Origin: Bdellovibrionaceae bacterium UBA1609
GTDB taxonomy: Bacteria > Bdellovibrionota > Bdellovibrionia > Bdellovibrionales > UBA1609
Length of the DNA: 45,338 bases
Assembly: GCA_002321895.1 (NCBI GenBank)
Contig: DCMZ01000006.1
Coordinates: 1 to 45,338, forward strand
Direction: 5' to 3'
Of this stretch, positions 16,100-25,193 are shown in pieces (positions within the stretch are counted from its first letter, which is position 1; each line of letters opens with the position of its first letter). The notes below the pieces were generated by a model. That model searched no databases and was not told the DNA's origin. It worked only from the letters and a program-made list of their open reading frames with translations. The translations under genes and the position numbers were made by a program.

Positions 16100-17767
16100 A
16101 TGGAAAAAGCATGGCTGAAGAGCTATCCGGAAGGTGTACCCCAATCAATAAACACCGATCAATTCGAGAATTTAAGAGACGTTTTTGAAAAGTCCGTTTC
16201 TAAATTTAAGGATAGCCCCGCCTACACCTGCATGGGTGCGACTCTTACCTTCAATCAGATCGATGAATTGAGTCGGAACTTTGCTTCGTTTTTACAAAAC
16301 CACACTTCTTTGGAAAAAGGCGATCGAATTGCTATCCAAATGCCAAACATTTTGCAATTCCCCATCGCTTTGTTCGGGGCTCTACGGGCCGGGTATGTCG
16401 TTGTCAATACTAACCCACTCTATACACAAAGGGAGATGGAGCACCAGTTTAAAGATTCTGGAGCTAAAGCTATAGTTATCGTGGCCAACTTTGCACATAA
16501 CTTGGAACCTATCTTAGATAAAACAGACATCGAAACAGTGGTCGTTACCGAGTTGGGAGATAGTTTAGGATTTCCAAAATCACTATTGGTTAACAAGGTG
16601 GTAAAGCATGTTAAGAAAATGGTACCTCCTTACAAATTAAAAGGGCATTATAAATTTAACGATGCACTCGCCATGGGTGCTAAGCAGACTTTTCAAAATG
16701 TGGAAATTAAAAAAACAGACATAGCCTTTTTACAATACACAGGTGGAACCACGGGTGTATCTAAAGGCGCAATGCTGACTCAAGACAATGTACTTCACAA
16801 TATGATGCAAATTGTGTCCTGGATGGGGCCCAACCTGAAAGAGCGTGAGGAAGTCATTTGCACTCCGCTTCCGCTCTATCATATCTTTTCCTTAACTGTG
16901 AACTGCATGGCTATGATGTACTATGGAGCAGAAAACATCTTGATCACTAATCCAAGAGACATACCTGGTTTTATAAAAGAATTGAAAAAGCGCCCTGTCA
17001 CTATATTTGGTGGCCTCAATACTCTGTTCAACGCTTTGATGAATCATGATGGTTTCACCGATGTGGATTGGTCCCGTCTTAAAGTGACTGTGGCTGGTGG
17101 AATGGCATTACAGACCAGTGTCGGTCAGCGCTGGGAAAAACTCACTGGCTGCCGAATTTCTGAAGGTTACGGACTCACAGAAACCTCTCCTGTCGCCGCA
17201 GTCAATCCACTGGATGAAAAGGGGCAATACGGAACTATTGGTATTCCCGTTCCCTCCACGCTCATGAAAATCGTCGGAGAACAAGGGCAGGACTTGGGCT
17301 ACAATGAAGAGGGAGAAATCTGCATCAAAGGCCCACAAGTCATGAAGGGTTACTGGCAACGTCCAGAAGAAACAGAGAAGGTCATTGACGAAGGAGGCTG
17401 GTTTCATTCGGGCGATATCGCCATTCAGCAGCCGGATGGATTCTTTAAAATTGTAGACCGAAAAAAAGATATGATTTTAGTATCTGGCTTTAATGTCTAT
17501 CCCAATGAAATTGAAGATGTAATTTCTGGAATGGATAAAGTTCTTGAGGTGGCAGCCATTGGAGTAAAGGACAGTAAGTCCGGTGAAGTGGTCAAAGTTT
17601 GCATTGTTCCAAAAGATGGAAGTCTAACTGCTGACGAAGTGATTGCTCATTCAAAGAAAAATCTAGCCGGATACAAAGTGCCTAGACATGTAGAGTTTCG
17701 CGAAGAATTACCAAAGAGTAATGTGGGTAAAATCCTTAGACGAAAGTTGAGGGATGCTGAAAGTTGA
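16100..17767 (+). CDS. fadD: Long-chain-fatty-acid--CoA ligase
   Basis: A 555-residue AMP-forming ligase, close to the usual FadD length (about 560). It activates fatty acids to acyl-CoA at the inner membrane for beta-oxidation or lipid reuse. The ATP-binding loop YTGGTTGVSKGAM (about residues 213-225), the adenylate motif GYGLTETSP (about 355-363), the FHSGDIA region and the C-terminal hinge DRKKDMILVSGFNVYP (about 453-468) are visible, with the catalytic Lys near the end in SNVGKILRRKLR. AAGGA lies about 8 nt before the ATG. It is a single gene. Confidence 0.96.
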   Translation: MEKAWLKSYPEGVPQSINTDQFENLRDVFEKSVSKFKDSPAYTCMGATLTFNQIDELSRNFASFLQNHTSLEKGDRIAIQMPNILQFPIALFGALRAGYVVVNTNPLYTQREMEHQFKDSGAKAIVIVANFAHNLEPILDKTDIETVVVTELGDSLGFPKSLLVNKVVKHVKKMVPPYKLKGHYKFNDALAMGAKQTFQNVEIKKTDIAFLQYTGGTTGVSKGAMLTQDNVLHNMMQIVSWMGPNLKEREEVICTPLPLYHIFSLTVNCMAMMYYGAENILITNPRDIPGFIKELKKRPVTIFGGLNTLFNALMNHDGFTDVDWSRLKVTVAGGMALQTSVGQRWEKLTGCRISEGYGLTETSPVAAVNPLDEKGQYGTIGIPVPSTLMKIVGEQGQDLGYNEEGEICIKGPQVMKGYWQRPEETEKVIDEGGWFHSGDIAIQQPDGFFKIVDRKKDMILVSGFNVYPNEIEDVISGMDKVLEVAAIGVKDSKSGEVVKVCIVPKDGSLTADEVIAHSKKNLAGYKVPRHVEFREELPKSNVGKILRRKLRDAES

Positions 17768-17841
17768 GCCCTCGACGGCCATCCAGTCGGTAAATCCTGC
17801 AGCCACTAAAGTTGAGCTTTAATAACACCAGGGTGGGCACT

Positions 17842-17870
17842 TTGAGCTCCCCCTCCTAACCACTTATAAT
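17842..17870 (+). promoter_or_regulatory. Strong sigma-70-like promoter giving a leaderless mRNA
   Basis: TTGAGC (17842-17847), 17 nt, TATAAT (17865-17870), 6 nt, ATG at 17877. The minus-10 is the exact consensus and the spacing is ideal. Transcription is expected to begin at the start codon, and no Shine-Dalgarno is present. Confidence 0.7.
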
Positions 17871-17876
17871 TGTACT

Positions 17877-19274
17877 ATGGGTTCAGAATCAAAAAACACC
17901 ATCGATAAAGCATTAGATATAAACATGGATCCGAACATTTACGGAACCTTCGCAGAGATCGGCGCTGGGCAAGAAGTTGCACGAAACTTTTTTCTTGCCG
18001 GGAGAGCTTCCAATACGGTGGCTAAAACCATGTCCGCCTACGATATGACTTTCAGTGACGAAATTTATGGCCGTGAGAAAAACGGACGTTATGTTTGTGA
18101 ATCACGACTCAATCGCATGTTAGAACATGAATTTTCATTGGTTCAAGATCGATTGAATAAAAAGCGCGGGAAAGATACCTGTTTTTTTGCTTTCGCAGAT
18201 ACTGTAGCCACCAGCAAGCAGTCCAACAAGGCCCGCTGCCATGGCTGGTTAGGGTTGCGATTTCAAACTGTCCCTGGCGGCCCTTTCAACGATGTTATTC
18301 TACACGTTAACATGAAAGACGCCTTTCGCCTGGCTCAACAGCAGGCACTAGGTACCCTGGGCGTTAACCTCATTCATGGCTGTTTTTACAAACGTGACAA
18401 TATCAAAGAGTTTGTATGCGGACTTCTTGATGAACTTAAGTCAGAACGCATAGAAGTGGACCTGTTACGCTTCTCAGGTCCTGACTTGGAACATATTGAT
18501 AACCGATTAGTGAACCTGGAATTGATTCGACAGGATCTCTCCCCTGCTGTTTTGTTTGATAAAAGTGGCGATATTGTGCAAGCGGCAGAGGTTTTGTTTA
18601 AAAAACAAGTGGTCGTTCAAAGGGGAACCTTTCGCCCAATCACTATTACCAATGAGAAAATTTTAGAGTATGGACTCAAACAGCTCCCTTCGAAAGATAA
18701 TGAACGAGTGGTACTGATGGAGATTTCCATGCGAAGCTTGAGCAGCGAAGAAGGTCTCGTTGATGCTAGAGACTTTTTAGACCGGGTGGATACACTTACC
18801 GCCCTAGGATACAATGTTCTGATTTCTCAATTTACCCTTTACTACGAATTGAAAGAATATCTGCGCCGCTGTACACGAGAACAGATAACCATGTTCATTG
18901 GTGCCACTTCATTAGAAAAGTTATTTGAATCAAAATACTATGATCACCTACAAGGTGGGACCCTATTTGCTTTTGGTCGACTCTTCGACAGGCAGACAAA
19001 AATGTTTGTATACCCCTATAAAACAGATGATCTCTGCTATACGGCAAAAACTTTCAATCCCAGTCCTGAGTTTGGCCATTTATACCAACACTTAATGACT
19101 AATAAAAATTTTGAAGACATTGCTGGCTGTGACGATGTGGACACATCCATCAGCTCGGATCAAATCCGTAAATCATTGCAAGAGGGTACAACGGAATGGG
19201 AAACACTGGTTCCAGAAAAAGTACGGCAACTCATTATTGAAAATGGTTTATTTAATTATAAGGGAAAATCTTAG
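17877..19274 (+). CDS. Widespread conserved protein of unknown function
   Basis: A 465-residue soluble protein. The N-terminal signature DPNIYGTFAEIGAGQEVARN (residues 17-36), then SNTVAKTMSAYDMTFSD and FFAFADTVATSKQSN, mark a family found in many bacterial phyla. I recall database names such as TonB-dependent receptor or nicotinate-nucleotide adenylyltransferase for relatives, but the sequence supports neither: there is no signal peptide, beta-barrel or nucleotidyltransferase motif visible. It is likely cytoplasmic. Its TAG stop overlaps the GTG start of the next gene by one base, so the two are probably co-translated. Its leaderless-type promoter is among the strongest in the window. Confidence 0.75.
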   Translation: MGSESKNTIDKALDINMDPNIYGTFAEIGAGQEVARNFFLAGRASNTVAKTMSAYDMTFSDEIYGREKNGRYVCESRLNRMLEHEFSLVQDRLNKKRGKDTCFFAFADTVATSKQSNKARCHGWLGLRFQTVPGGPFNDVILHVNMKDAFRLAQQQALGTLGVNLIHGCFYKRDNIKEFVCGLLDELKSERIEVDLLRFSGPDLEHIDNRLVNLELIRQDLSPAVLFDKSGDIVQAAEVLFKKQVVVQRGTFRPITITNEKILEYGLKQLPSKDNERVVLMEISMRSLSSEEGLVDARDFLDRVDTLTALGYNVLISQFTLYYELKEYLRRCTREQITMFIGATSLEKLFESKYYDHLQGGTLFAFGRLFDRQTKMFVYPYKTDDLCYTAKTFNPSPEFGHLYQHLMTNKNFEDIAGCDDVDTSISSDQIRKSLQEGTTEWETLVPEKVRQLIIENGLFNYKGKS

Positions 19275-19996
19275 TGAATCACCAGAGGCAAAAATTGTTG
19301 CGGACATCTATAAAGATCCTACTTTGTTTTTTGCTTCTATCTATCCCTGGGATTAGCTTTTCCCAAACAGTCCGTAATTCCAGTCAAAACCAAGAAGCCC
19401 AAGAGAAGCTCAAAGACATTCAAGAAAAGCATATGGGCGAACTGAAAAACTCTCTGAATATGATGAAACAATCCACAGAAGCGGCTGGAAAAATGCAGGC
19501 TGAGCTTCAAGAAAAGCTGGGTATTGACATAAATCAACTTGGGAGTTCCGGCCAGCTCAAAGAAACTCTATCAGAGTCGAAGTATTCCCAACCTCTCACT
19601 GAAACCGAAGAAAAGGTGCGAGTGGCTTTGCTCAAATTTTTAAGCGTATTCAGTGATGGCCGAGTCATTCGAGCACTCGGCCCATTGGCAACTCGATTTA
19701 AACAAAAGCGTTTCCATCTGTTTGGCGCCAGCCTTGTGTTTCTTCTATTAATGTGGACCTATCGCAACCAAGTTAAAAAACAACTTTCTAGCTGGTTTAA
19801 AAGCATTGCTTTCTCAATTATGTGTACAATAGTGAGTTTTGTTGGCGTTTCGATTATCATTCCCACAATATTTTTAGGACTACCCTACTTTACATTTATA
19901 GACAGCGTGTACCAATCCTCCGCTGCCGTTTATAAATGGGATACCACACGAGTGGCGAAGCTTAAATCTTATCTACCTAAGATATCCGCAAATTAA
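19274..19996 (+). CDS. Membrane protein with N-terminal signal and coiled coil
   Basis: A 240-residue protein. The GTG start overlaps the upstream stop codon by one base (TAGTG). An N-terminal signal or anchor (about 10-30), a helical, Gln/Glu/Lys-rich region likely to form a coiled coil (about 35-90), and two hydrophobic spans (about 148-161 and 176-206) are visible. No family is recognised. Tight coupling to the 465-residue protein suggests a shared function. Its TAA shares bases with the stop codon of the convergent pepA gene. Confidence 0.7.
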   Translation: MNHQRQKLLRTSIKILLCFLLLSIPGISFSQTVRNSSQNQEAQEKLKDIQEKHMGELKNSLNMMKQSTEAAGKMQAELQEKLGIDINQLGSSGQLKETLSESKYSQPLTETEEKVRVALLKFLSVFSDGRVIRALGPLATRFKQKRFHLFGASLVFLLLMWTYRNQVKKQLSSWFKSIAFSIMCTIVSFVGVSIIIPTIFLGLPYFTFIDSVYQSSAAVYKWDTTRVAKLKSYLPKISAN

Positions 19997-21540
19997 CTTT
20001 TTCCCGAAAACTTGTGACACCATTCGTAGAGACACTGCACAGCCTGACCACTCCCACCTTTTTCCAGTAATGCTCCAGAAGAGCTATCGGACCAGGCATA
20101 AATATCAAAATGCGCCCAAGGAATTCCACGAGTGAACTTACGTAAAAATAAAGCCGCTGTTATAGCCCCACCAAATCCACTGGCTGAGTTTACCGTATCG
20201 GCCACATCAGAGCGCAATGACGAATTATAAGGATCAAATAAAGGCATCCGCCACACTCTATCTGAACGAAAGAGTCCAGAATCAAATAACTGGTTGGCTA
20301 GCTTATCATTATCCGAAAACAAGCCACCTATGTCAGCACCCAAACCCACTTTGATAGCGCCTGTAAGAGTAGATACATCAATAACAACACTTGGAGCCTC
20401 TTTACCTTTGGCAGACACAGCCACATCAAGTCCATCTGCCATGACCAATCGCCCTTCGGCATCTGTATTGTCAATCTCTACAGAGATACCACTACGTGAA
20501 ATATAGACATCGCTCGGTCTAAAAGCATGATCATCCACCGCGTTCTCAGCTAGGCAGAAATAAAAATCCATTGGCGTTTTCAGCCCCGACTGAATACAGC
20601 TATGTGCCAATCCAACCAGTGCTGCCGATCCCCCCATATCTTTCTTCATTAAACGCATGGCTTGAGAGGGCTTGATATCCAACCCACCGGAATCAAAAGT
20701 GATTCCTTTACCAACAAACGCCACAGGCTTTTTAGAAGAGCTTCCCTTGGGACGGTATCTAAGGTGTACCAAGCAAGGTCCGCTGGAACTGGCTTCACCC
20801 ACTGCCAACAGTAAATTGCAATTTTCTTTTTTCAATCGCGGCTTATCCCAAACATCCACTTTTACACCAGCGACGCCCTGAAAAAGAGACTTTATACTCT
20901 GAGCATAGGCGGCCGGCTTTAAAACATTGGGAGGCAAGTTCACTAAATGACGGGCCAGGTTTACACCTACGGCAACGGCACTGGCATCATCAATCTCTCG
21001 CTTTGTCACTTCCCCTTTATTCTTTAAAAGGATCAATTTCTTGTTTTTAGAATCACCAGAAATCACCTTTCGAAATCGATAGGAGGCAATGTCTATCCCC
21101 ACTAATCCACCATGTAGTGAATCCTGAGGAGTATCTACAAAGAGAACCTGTATGGAATCCGAGGATTCATTTTGTGCCATACCCATGGCCGTACCCAAGG
21201 CATCTCTACAAGCACCATAGGCACCCATGGCAAGACTGGCTTTGGACGGAGATTTTTCCGGGTGCAAGGCTTTGGGGAAAACCACATAAATAGACCCTTC
21301 GGATCCTTCAAATTTTTCAATGGGCGACTTCGACCGTCTCGCTCGTTGTATTTGACGATCTGAAAGCAGATCTTTCAAAGCCTTTTCCAGTCGACGCTCT
21401 TCCTGGGAGAACATCACAAAAACTCGAGTCACCTCAGCCGACTTGGCGCGCTTTGGCACCTTTCTAACAGCACCTTTGATCCAAGAGTTCTGCACATGCT
21501 TTATCGAGCTGATCCATTTCTTAGTTTGACTGGCGTTCAC
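19993..21540 (-). CDS. pepA: Leucyl aminopeptidase, M17 family
   Basis: A 515-residue cytosolic aminopeptidase that removes N-terminal residues from peptides using two metal ions. The metal and catalytic motifs KGITFDSGGLDIKPS (about residues 277-291) and NTDAEGRLVMADGL (about 355-368) are intact, with MKKDMGGSAA between them. Length fits the family (about 500). The start is GTG at 21540, with AGGAG 6 nt upstream. The N-terminal third is divergent, as usual in M17. It ends on a TTAA shared with the convergent membrane-protein gene. Confidence 0.93.
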   Translation of the reverse strand: MNASQTKKWISSIKHVQNSWIKGAVRKVPKRAKSAEVTRVFVMFSQEERRLEKALKDLLSDRQIQRARRSKSPIEKFEGSEGSIYVVFPKALHPEKSPSKASLAMGAYGACRDALGTAMGMAQNESSDSIQVLFVDTPQDSLHGGLVGIDIASYRFRKVISGDSKNKKLILLKNKGEVTKREIDDASAVAVGVNLARHLVNLPPNVLKPAAYAQSIKSLFQGVAGVKVDVWDKPRLKKENCNLLLAVGEASSSGPCLVHLRYRPKGSSSKKPVAFVGKGITFDSGGLDIKPSQAMRLMKKDMGGSAALVGLAHSCIQSGLKTPMDFYFCLAENAVDDHAFRPSDVYISRSGISVEIDNTDAEGRLVMADGLDVAVSAKGKEAPSVVIDVSTLTGAIKVGLGADIGGLFSDNDKLANQLFDSGLFRSDRVWRMPLFDPYNSSLRSDVADTVNSASGFGGAITAALFLRKFTRGIPWAHFDIYAWSDSSSGALLEKGGSGQAVQCLYEWCHKFSGKS

Positions 21541-21601
21541 TGAAGTCTCCTATTTTTTTATCTAAAAAAATCACTGAAAAGTGATTCTCTGAAAAGAGAT
21601 T

Positions 21602-21627
21602 AAAAAACGCCTCTTTTTCAAGAGGCG
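21602..21627 (-). terminator. Rho-independent terminator of the FKBP gene
   Basis: On the minus strand CGCCTCTT-GAAA-AAGAGGCG followed by TTTTTT. It lies 32 bases past the FKBP stop codon and upstream of pepA, separating the two transcripts. Confidence 0.88.
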
Positions 21628-21658
21628 CACAAGTTTAAGAATCTAATTTAACAAACCC

Positions 21659-22357
21659 TTATTTAGATTTGTCATCTTTATTTACGATTTCAAGAAGCTC
21701 AACTTCGAAATTTAAAACTGAATTTGGTGGAATTCCAGGACGACCCACTTCTCCGTAAGCCAAATCACTAGGAATAGTAAGGTTATATTTAGCTCCGACT
21801 TTCATGATTTGAAGAGCTTCCGTCCAACCTTTAATAACTCCACCCACTGGAAATTCAGCCGGCTCATTACGTTTATAAGAGCTGTCAAATTCTTTACCGT
21901 CAATAAGTGTGCCTTTATAGTGAACTTTCACTGTATCAGAGGCCTTAGGAGAAGCACCTTCGCCCTCTTTTACAACAACATACTGAAGACCGCTTTCAGT
22001 GGTTTTAACACCGTCTTTTTTCTTATTGTCTTCTAGGTACTTCTTACCCTTTTCAATATTCTCTTTGGCTTGATTACGACGCTTTTCCATTTTGGATTTT
22101 TGCATATTCATCATAGCTTCTTGCATCTCTTGCGGAGTTAGCTTTGGCTCTTTATCAGCAATAGCATCTTGAATACTTTGCTTCATCATATCTAAATCCA
22201 CATCAACTTCTTGCATTTTAATTCCTCGGCCGATCTGTTGACCGATGGCATAACTGACCTTTTCTTTGTCCGTTTTTGGAGTTTTGTCTCCTTTACAAGA
22301 AACAGTCAGGAATGACAGTCCAAGCAAAGCCGTCAGCATTAGAATTGTTTTGTTCAT
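21659..22357 (-). CDS. FKBP-type peptidyl-prolyl isomerase lipoprotein (Mip/FkpA-like)
   Basis: A 232-residue periplasmic folding catalyst. The signal peptide ends LTVSC with Cys21 as lipid site. An N-terminal helical dimerisation domain (about 30-115, with KVSYAIGQQIGRGI) precedes the FKBP domain (about 120-226). The FKBP motifs KVHYKGTLIDGKEFDSS, FPVGGVIKGWTEAL and IPSDLAYG are all visible. AAGGAG lies 5 nt before the ATG. It catalyses cis-trans isomerisation of prolyl bonds in exported proteins. It is monocistronic with its own terminator. Confidence 0.93.
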   Translation of the reverse strand: MNKTILMLTALLGLSFLTVSCKGDKTPKTDKEKVSYAIGQQIGRGIKMQEVDVDLDMMKQSIQDAIADKEPKLTPQEMQEAMMNMQKSKMEKRRNQAKENIEKGKKYLEDNKKKDGVKTTESGLQYVVVKEGEGASPKASDTVKVHYKGTLIDGKEFDSSYKRNEPAEFPVGGVIKGWTEALQIMKVGAKYNLTIPSDLAYGEVGRPGIPPNSVLNFEVELLEIVNKDDKSK

Positions 22358-22683
22358 TTTCTCTCCTTAATCAAAGCTGTCAGTATTGTTTAAAACAAAG
22401 TCCAAATGTATCATTCGATCGACGAGCTCAGCACTGATTTATAAGGTCTGACGCATCACAACTTTAAGCGCATTCCCTCCTCCGTCCACTTCATCCCATA
22501 GTTTGCTTATGGATACAGCAGTAGCAACAAAGCGACGGGCATCGTATCAAAGTTATTCAAAAAATTTAAGATTCCTTCATTTCACCTACAGCAGGGCTTT
22601 TCCTTGGCATTCTGATTGTGTTGAAAGCGGCGGTGGGTCGGCCCCCCGAACCCTCCCCGCTCAGAACAAAGATAGGAAGCCAA
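22358..22683. other. Divergent intergenic region, 326 bp
   Basis: The gap separates the FKBP gene and the 96-residue gene and must hold both promoters. Its right third is unusually GC-rich and contains a strong hairpin (listed separately). The remainder shows only short imperfect repeats, such as CCATA-N6-TTATGG near 22496. I see no tRNA or long ORF of coding quality; an ORF from 22503 has no ribosome-binding site. Confidence 0.5.
22626..22661 (+). other. GC-rich leader hairpin before the 96-residue protein gene
   Basis: AGCGG (22626-22630) pairs with CCGCT (22657-22661), and further inner pairs (GG/CC, GGGT/ACCC, CGG/CCG with small bulges) make a stem of about 14 pairs with a C-rich loop. 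It ends 22 nt before the ATG at 22684, with no T-tract. It could regulate translation or be a site of RNA processing. Confidence 0.4.
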
Positions 22684-22974
22684 ATGAACGAAGGACTAAA
22701 ACATTTTAATCACCTGCAATTGTTTACTTTCGACGTGGGTGAAATATTGACGGATCACCAAGATTTTTCCAACTTCCAAGCGAAACTATCGCAAGTTCTA
22801 GGAAAAGCCGACCCGTCTCCCTTTGTTCAGGCGGTGACCGCGTTTCAATTTGCAAGGCTGTTTGCTCGCGACCCGGATCTGGTTGGCCGGCTCGATGAGT
22901 TGGAGGGAAGGCTAGAGTTAATTAGTCAGTACTACCACAGCAGAATACAGATGTTGAAGCGGGAGTTGGAGTAG
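22684..22974 (+). CDS. Small conserved-style hypothetical protein
   Basis: A 96-residue cytoplasmic protein of unknown function. The start at 22684 is fixed by AGGAAG 5 nt upstream; the 22-residue extension to 22618 would run through the GC-rich hairpin. The sequence is predicted mostly helical, with an acidic middle and a Leu/Glu/Arg-rich C-terminus (LDELEGRLELISQYYHSRIQ) likely to form a coiled coil. It ends 14 bases from the convergent MBL-fold gene. Confidence 0.6.
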   Translation: MNEGLKHFNHLQLFTFDVGEILTDHQDFSNFQAKLSQVLGKADPSPFVQAVTAFQFARLFARDPDLVGRLDELEGRLELISQYYHSRIQMLKRELE

Positions 22975-22988
22975 TTTAAAGCGGTAGA

Positions 22989-23843
22989 TTAGGGAAAGTG
23001 GATAAAGTGGGAGCGGAACTGTAGTGGTATTGAGCGGCTTAGAATTTCTTCTAAGTCGCTCTTTTTATATCTTCTAGAGGCATGAGTGAGAACTAATCGC
23101 TCTCCCAAAAACTCACCCGCTCTTTCAATGAGCTGATCCAAATGAATATGCCCCCATTCCATAGCGTGCTCAATGGATTTTTTATCATCCCAATACGTGC
23201 AATCCACAAACAACGACTGAGTCTTTAAAATCTCAGGATCACAATGATCCATAAAGCGGATATCCGTGTCCCCTGTATACCCAAATTGCGGTTCATACCA
23301 AACATCTTCGAGAGCCACTCCCTGCCGACGTAAATCAGCCAATTGATGGGAGTTCTTACCGTGAAACTCAGCTTTGAGCTTCTTTTTCTGCTGAAACAAG
23401 GCATACCCTTGCGAAGGGACCCTATGGACCGTCTGGAAAGGTTGAACGTAATGATATTCGTCGATTTTAACTCGATCTCCTGACTCTACAGGCACAATTT
23501 CATAGGAATAATCGAACCCTTCTAACTCCTGCCAAGTGTTTAAAATTTTACGAATGGGCTTTTGCAATTCAGGAAGCATATAGATTTTCAAGTCTCTGAG
23601 CCCCATCAGACCCCGTTGCGATACGATGTAAGCCACTCCGCCAGCATGATCGATATGAGCATGAGTTAGAAAAAGATGATTCATGGGATAAACAAAGGGC
23701 CATCCCTGGGCCGTATCTATAGCCATTTTCAGGCGGGGTACTGTTAAACAAGTTCCCGTGCCGGCAGAAGACACGCCATGGACCTCCAATTGATCATATT
23801 TGTAAACACTTGGCTTCAATGTATCGATCCTTCCTGCCCCCAT
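22989..23843 (-). CDS. MBL-fold metallo-hydrolase, RNase Z-like
   Basis: A 284-residue protein with the metallo-beta-lactamase motif THAHIDHAGG (His61, His63, Asp65, His66), a later GYTGDTD and a distal LTHASRRY. The combination of an HxHxDH motif with the ALFQQKKKLKAEFHGKN segment resembles RNase Z-type enzymes that process tRNA 3' ends, but the exosite region is not clear, so another hydrolase is possible. The start is uncertain: the ATG at 23843 has no Shine-Dalgarno, while an in-frame TTG 24 nt downstream has AGGAAGG ahead of it. It is divergent from hisS, 59 bp away. Confidence 0.75.
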   Translation of the reverse strand: MGAGRIDTLKPSVYKYDQLEVHGVSSAGTGTCLTVPRLKMAIDTAQGWPFVYPMNHLFLTHAHIDHAGGVAYIVSQRGLMGLRDLKIYMLPELQKPIRKILNTWQELEGFDYSYEIVPVESGDRVKIDEYHYVQPFQTVHRVPSQGYALFQQKKKLKAEFHGKNSHQLADLRRQGVALEDVWYEPQFGYTGDTDIRFMDHCDPEILKTQSLFVDCTYWDDKKSIEHAMEWGHIHLDQLIERAGEFLGERLVLTHASRRYKKSDLEEILSRSIPLQFRSHFIHFP

Positions 23844-23867
23844 CGCCGGATTTCATAGGATGTCCGC

Positions 23868-23896
23868 TTGCTTGCCGGGAGGTCTCAGTATAAATT
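23868..23896 (+). promoter_or_regulatory. Candidate promoter giving a leaderless hisS mRNA
   Basis: TTGCTT (23868-23873), 17 nt, TAAATT (23891-23896), 6 nt, ATG at 23903. An overlapping TATAAA (23889-23894) is an alternative minus-10, 8 nt from the ATG. No Shine-Dalgarno precedes hisS. Confidence 0.45.
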
Positions 23897-23902
23897 CATC
23901 CC

Positions 23903-25189
23903 ATGGCACTTTCAACGAAACCCTACAAGGGAACCAGAGACTTTTTTCCTGAAGACATGTACTTGCACCGACATATCTTCCAACGCTTATCTGAAGTGAT
24001 TGAAGGCTATGGCTATCAGCCCTATGACGGTCCCATGCTTGAACCCTTTGAGCTGTATGCCGCAAAATCAGGGCAGGAGATCGTTGAAAAGCAATTGTAT
24101 TGGTTTATGGATCGCGGTGAGCGAAAGGTGGCCATGCGCCCGGAAATGACTCCCACTCTGGCTCGAATGGTGGCCAGCCGAGTGATGGAATTGCCGAAAC
24201 CGGTACGGTGGTACAGTATTCCTAACCTTTGGCGCTATGAACGCCCACAAAGAGGACGACTGCGTGAACACTGGCAACTTAATGTGGATATCCTAGGCGG
24301 AGAATCACTTTGGGCGGATGCGGAAATACTCCGAGTGGCCTACTCCATCATTGCCGCATTTGAGGGCCAAAAAAACATTAAGATCTTTGTAAACAATAGA
24401 AGATTAATCAATTCCGTTTTCAAGGACCAGTTAAAGCTCTCGGCAGAAGACGCCCTGAAGGCCTCAAAAGCGGTAGATGCTCGAGATAAAATTGGGGAAG
24501 AGGCCTACAATAAACAGCTTGTTGAAATTGGCCTTTCCGCCGAGCAAATTGCCACCATGGAAGACTTTTTCAATAGCTCTTTAGAATCGGCACAATCCAA
24601 ATTTCAATGTGAGGGCTTAGATGAACTCACTTCTCTATTTAAAATTTTAGAAAACCATCCCGTATCTCAAGTGTTGGAGTTTAACCCAAAAGTGATGCGC
24701 GGGCTGGACTACTACACGGGCACGGTTTTCGAGGTGTTTGATGTATCGCCTGAAAACAATAGAGCCATGTTTGGCGGTGGCCGTTACGATAACCTCATTG
24801 GCATGTTTGGCAACCAAACCCTCAGCGGTGTTGGCTTTGGAATGGGCGATGTCACCCTTAAAAACTTTTTAGAGACTCATAAACTTTTGCCAGATGTTGC
24901 TAGCCATATCGATGTGTTTTTTGTAACAGGCAATGAAGATGCCATTGCTAAAGCGGCCGAGCTGGCAGAACCCCTTATCGCGGCGGGCATCAAAACCAGT
25001 CTTTCACTCTCAACAGCAAAGTTTAATGCTCAACTGAAGCAGGCCAATAAGCTGAATGCAAAGCTTGCCATCATTTTGGGTGAAAATGAGCTGAAAGAAA
25101 ATTCTGCCACCGTTAAGAACTTATCTACGGGTGAGCAGAATACATTATCTATGCCCATTAATTTAGATGAATTAAAAAAAATGATTTAA
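23903..25189 (+). CDS. hisS: Histidine--tRNA ligase
   Basis: A 428-residue class II aminoacyl-tRNA synthetase, of normal length. It charges tRNA-His, whose gene is in this window at 41602. KGTRDFFPEDM at the N-terminus, motif 2 RYERPQRGRLREHWQ (about residues 111-125), the histidine-binding GLDYYTGTVFE (about 269-279) and motif 3 GGGRYDNLIG (about 291-300) are clear. The C-terminal anticodon-binding domain (about 330-428) follows. No Shine-Dalgarno is seen; a leaderless start is proposed. Confidence 0.96.
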   Translation: MALSTKPYKGTRDFFPEDMYLHRHIFQRLSEVIEGYGYQPYDGPMLEPFELYAAKSGQEIVEKQLYWFMDRGERKVAMRPEMTPTLARMVASRVMELPKPVRWYSIPNLWRYERPQRGRLREHWQLNVDILGGESLWADAEILRVAYSIIAAFEGQKNIKIFVNNRRLINSVFKDQLKLSAEDALKASKAVDARDKIGEEAYNKQLVEIGLSAEQIATMEDFFNSSLESAQSKFQCEGLDELTSLFKILENHPVSQVLEFNPKVMRGLDYYTGTVFEVFDVSPENNRAMFGGGRYDNLIGMFGNQTLSGVGFGMGDVTLKNFLETHKLLPDVASHIDVFFVTGNEDAIAKAAELAEPLIAAGIKTSLSLSTAKFNAQLKQANKLNAKLAIILGENELKENSATVKNLSTGEQNTLSMPINLDELKKMI

Positions 25190-25193
25190 ATAT

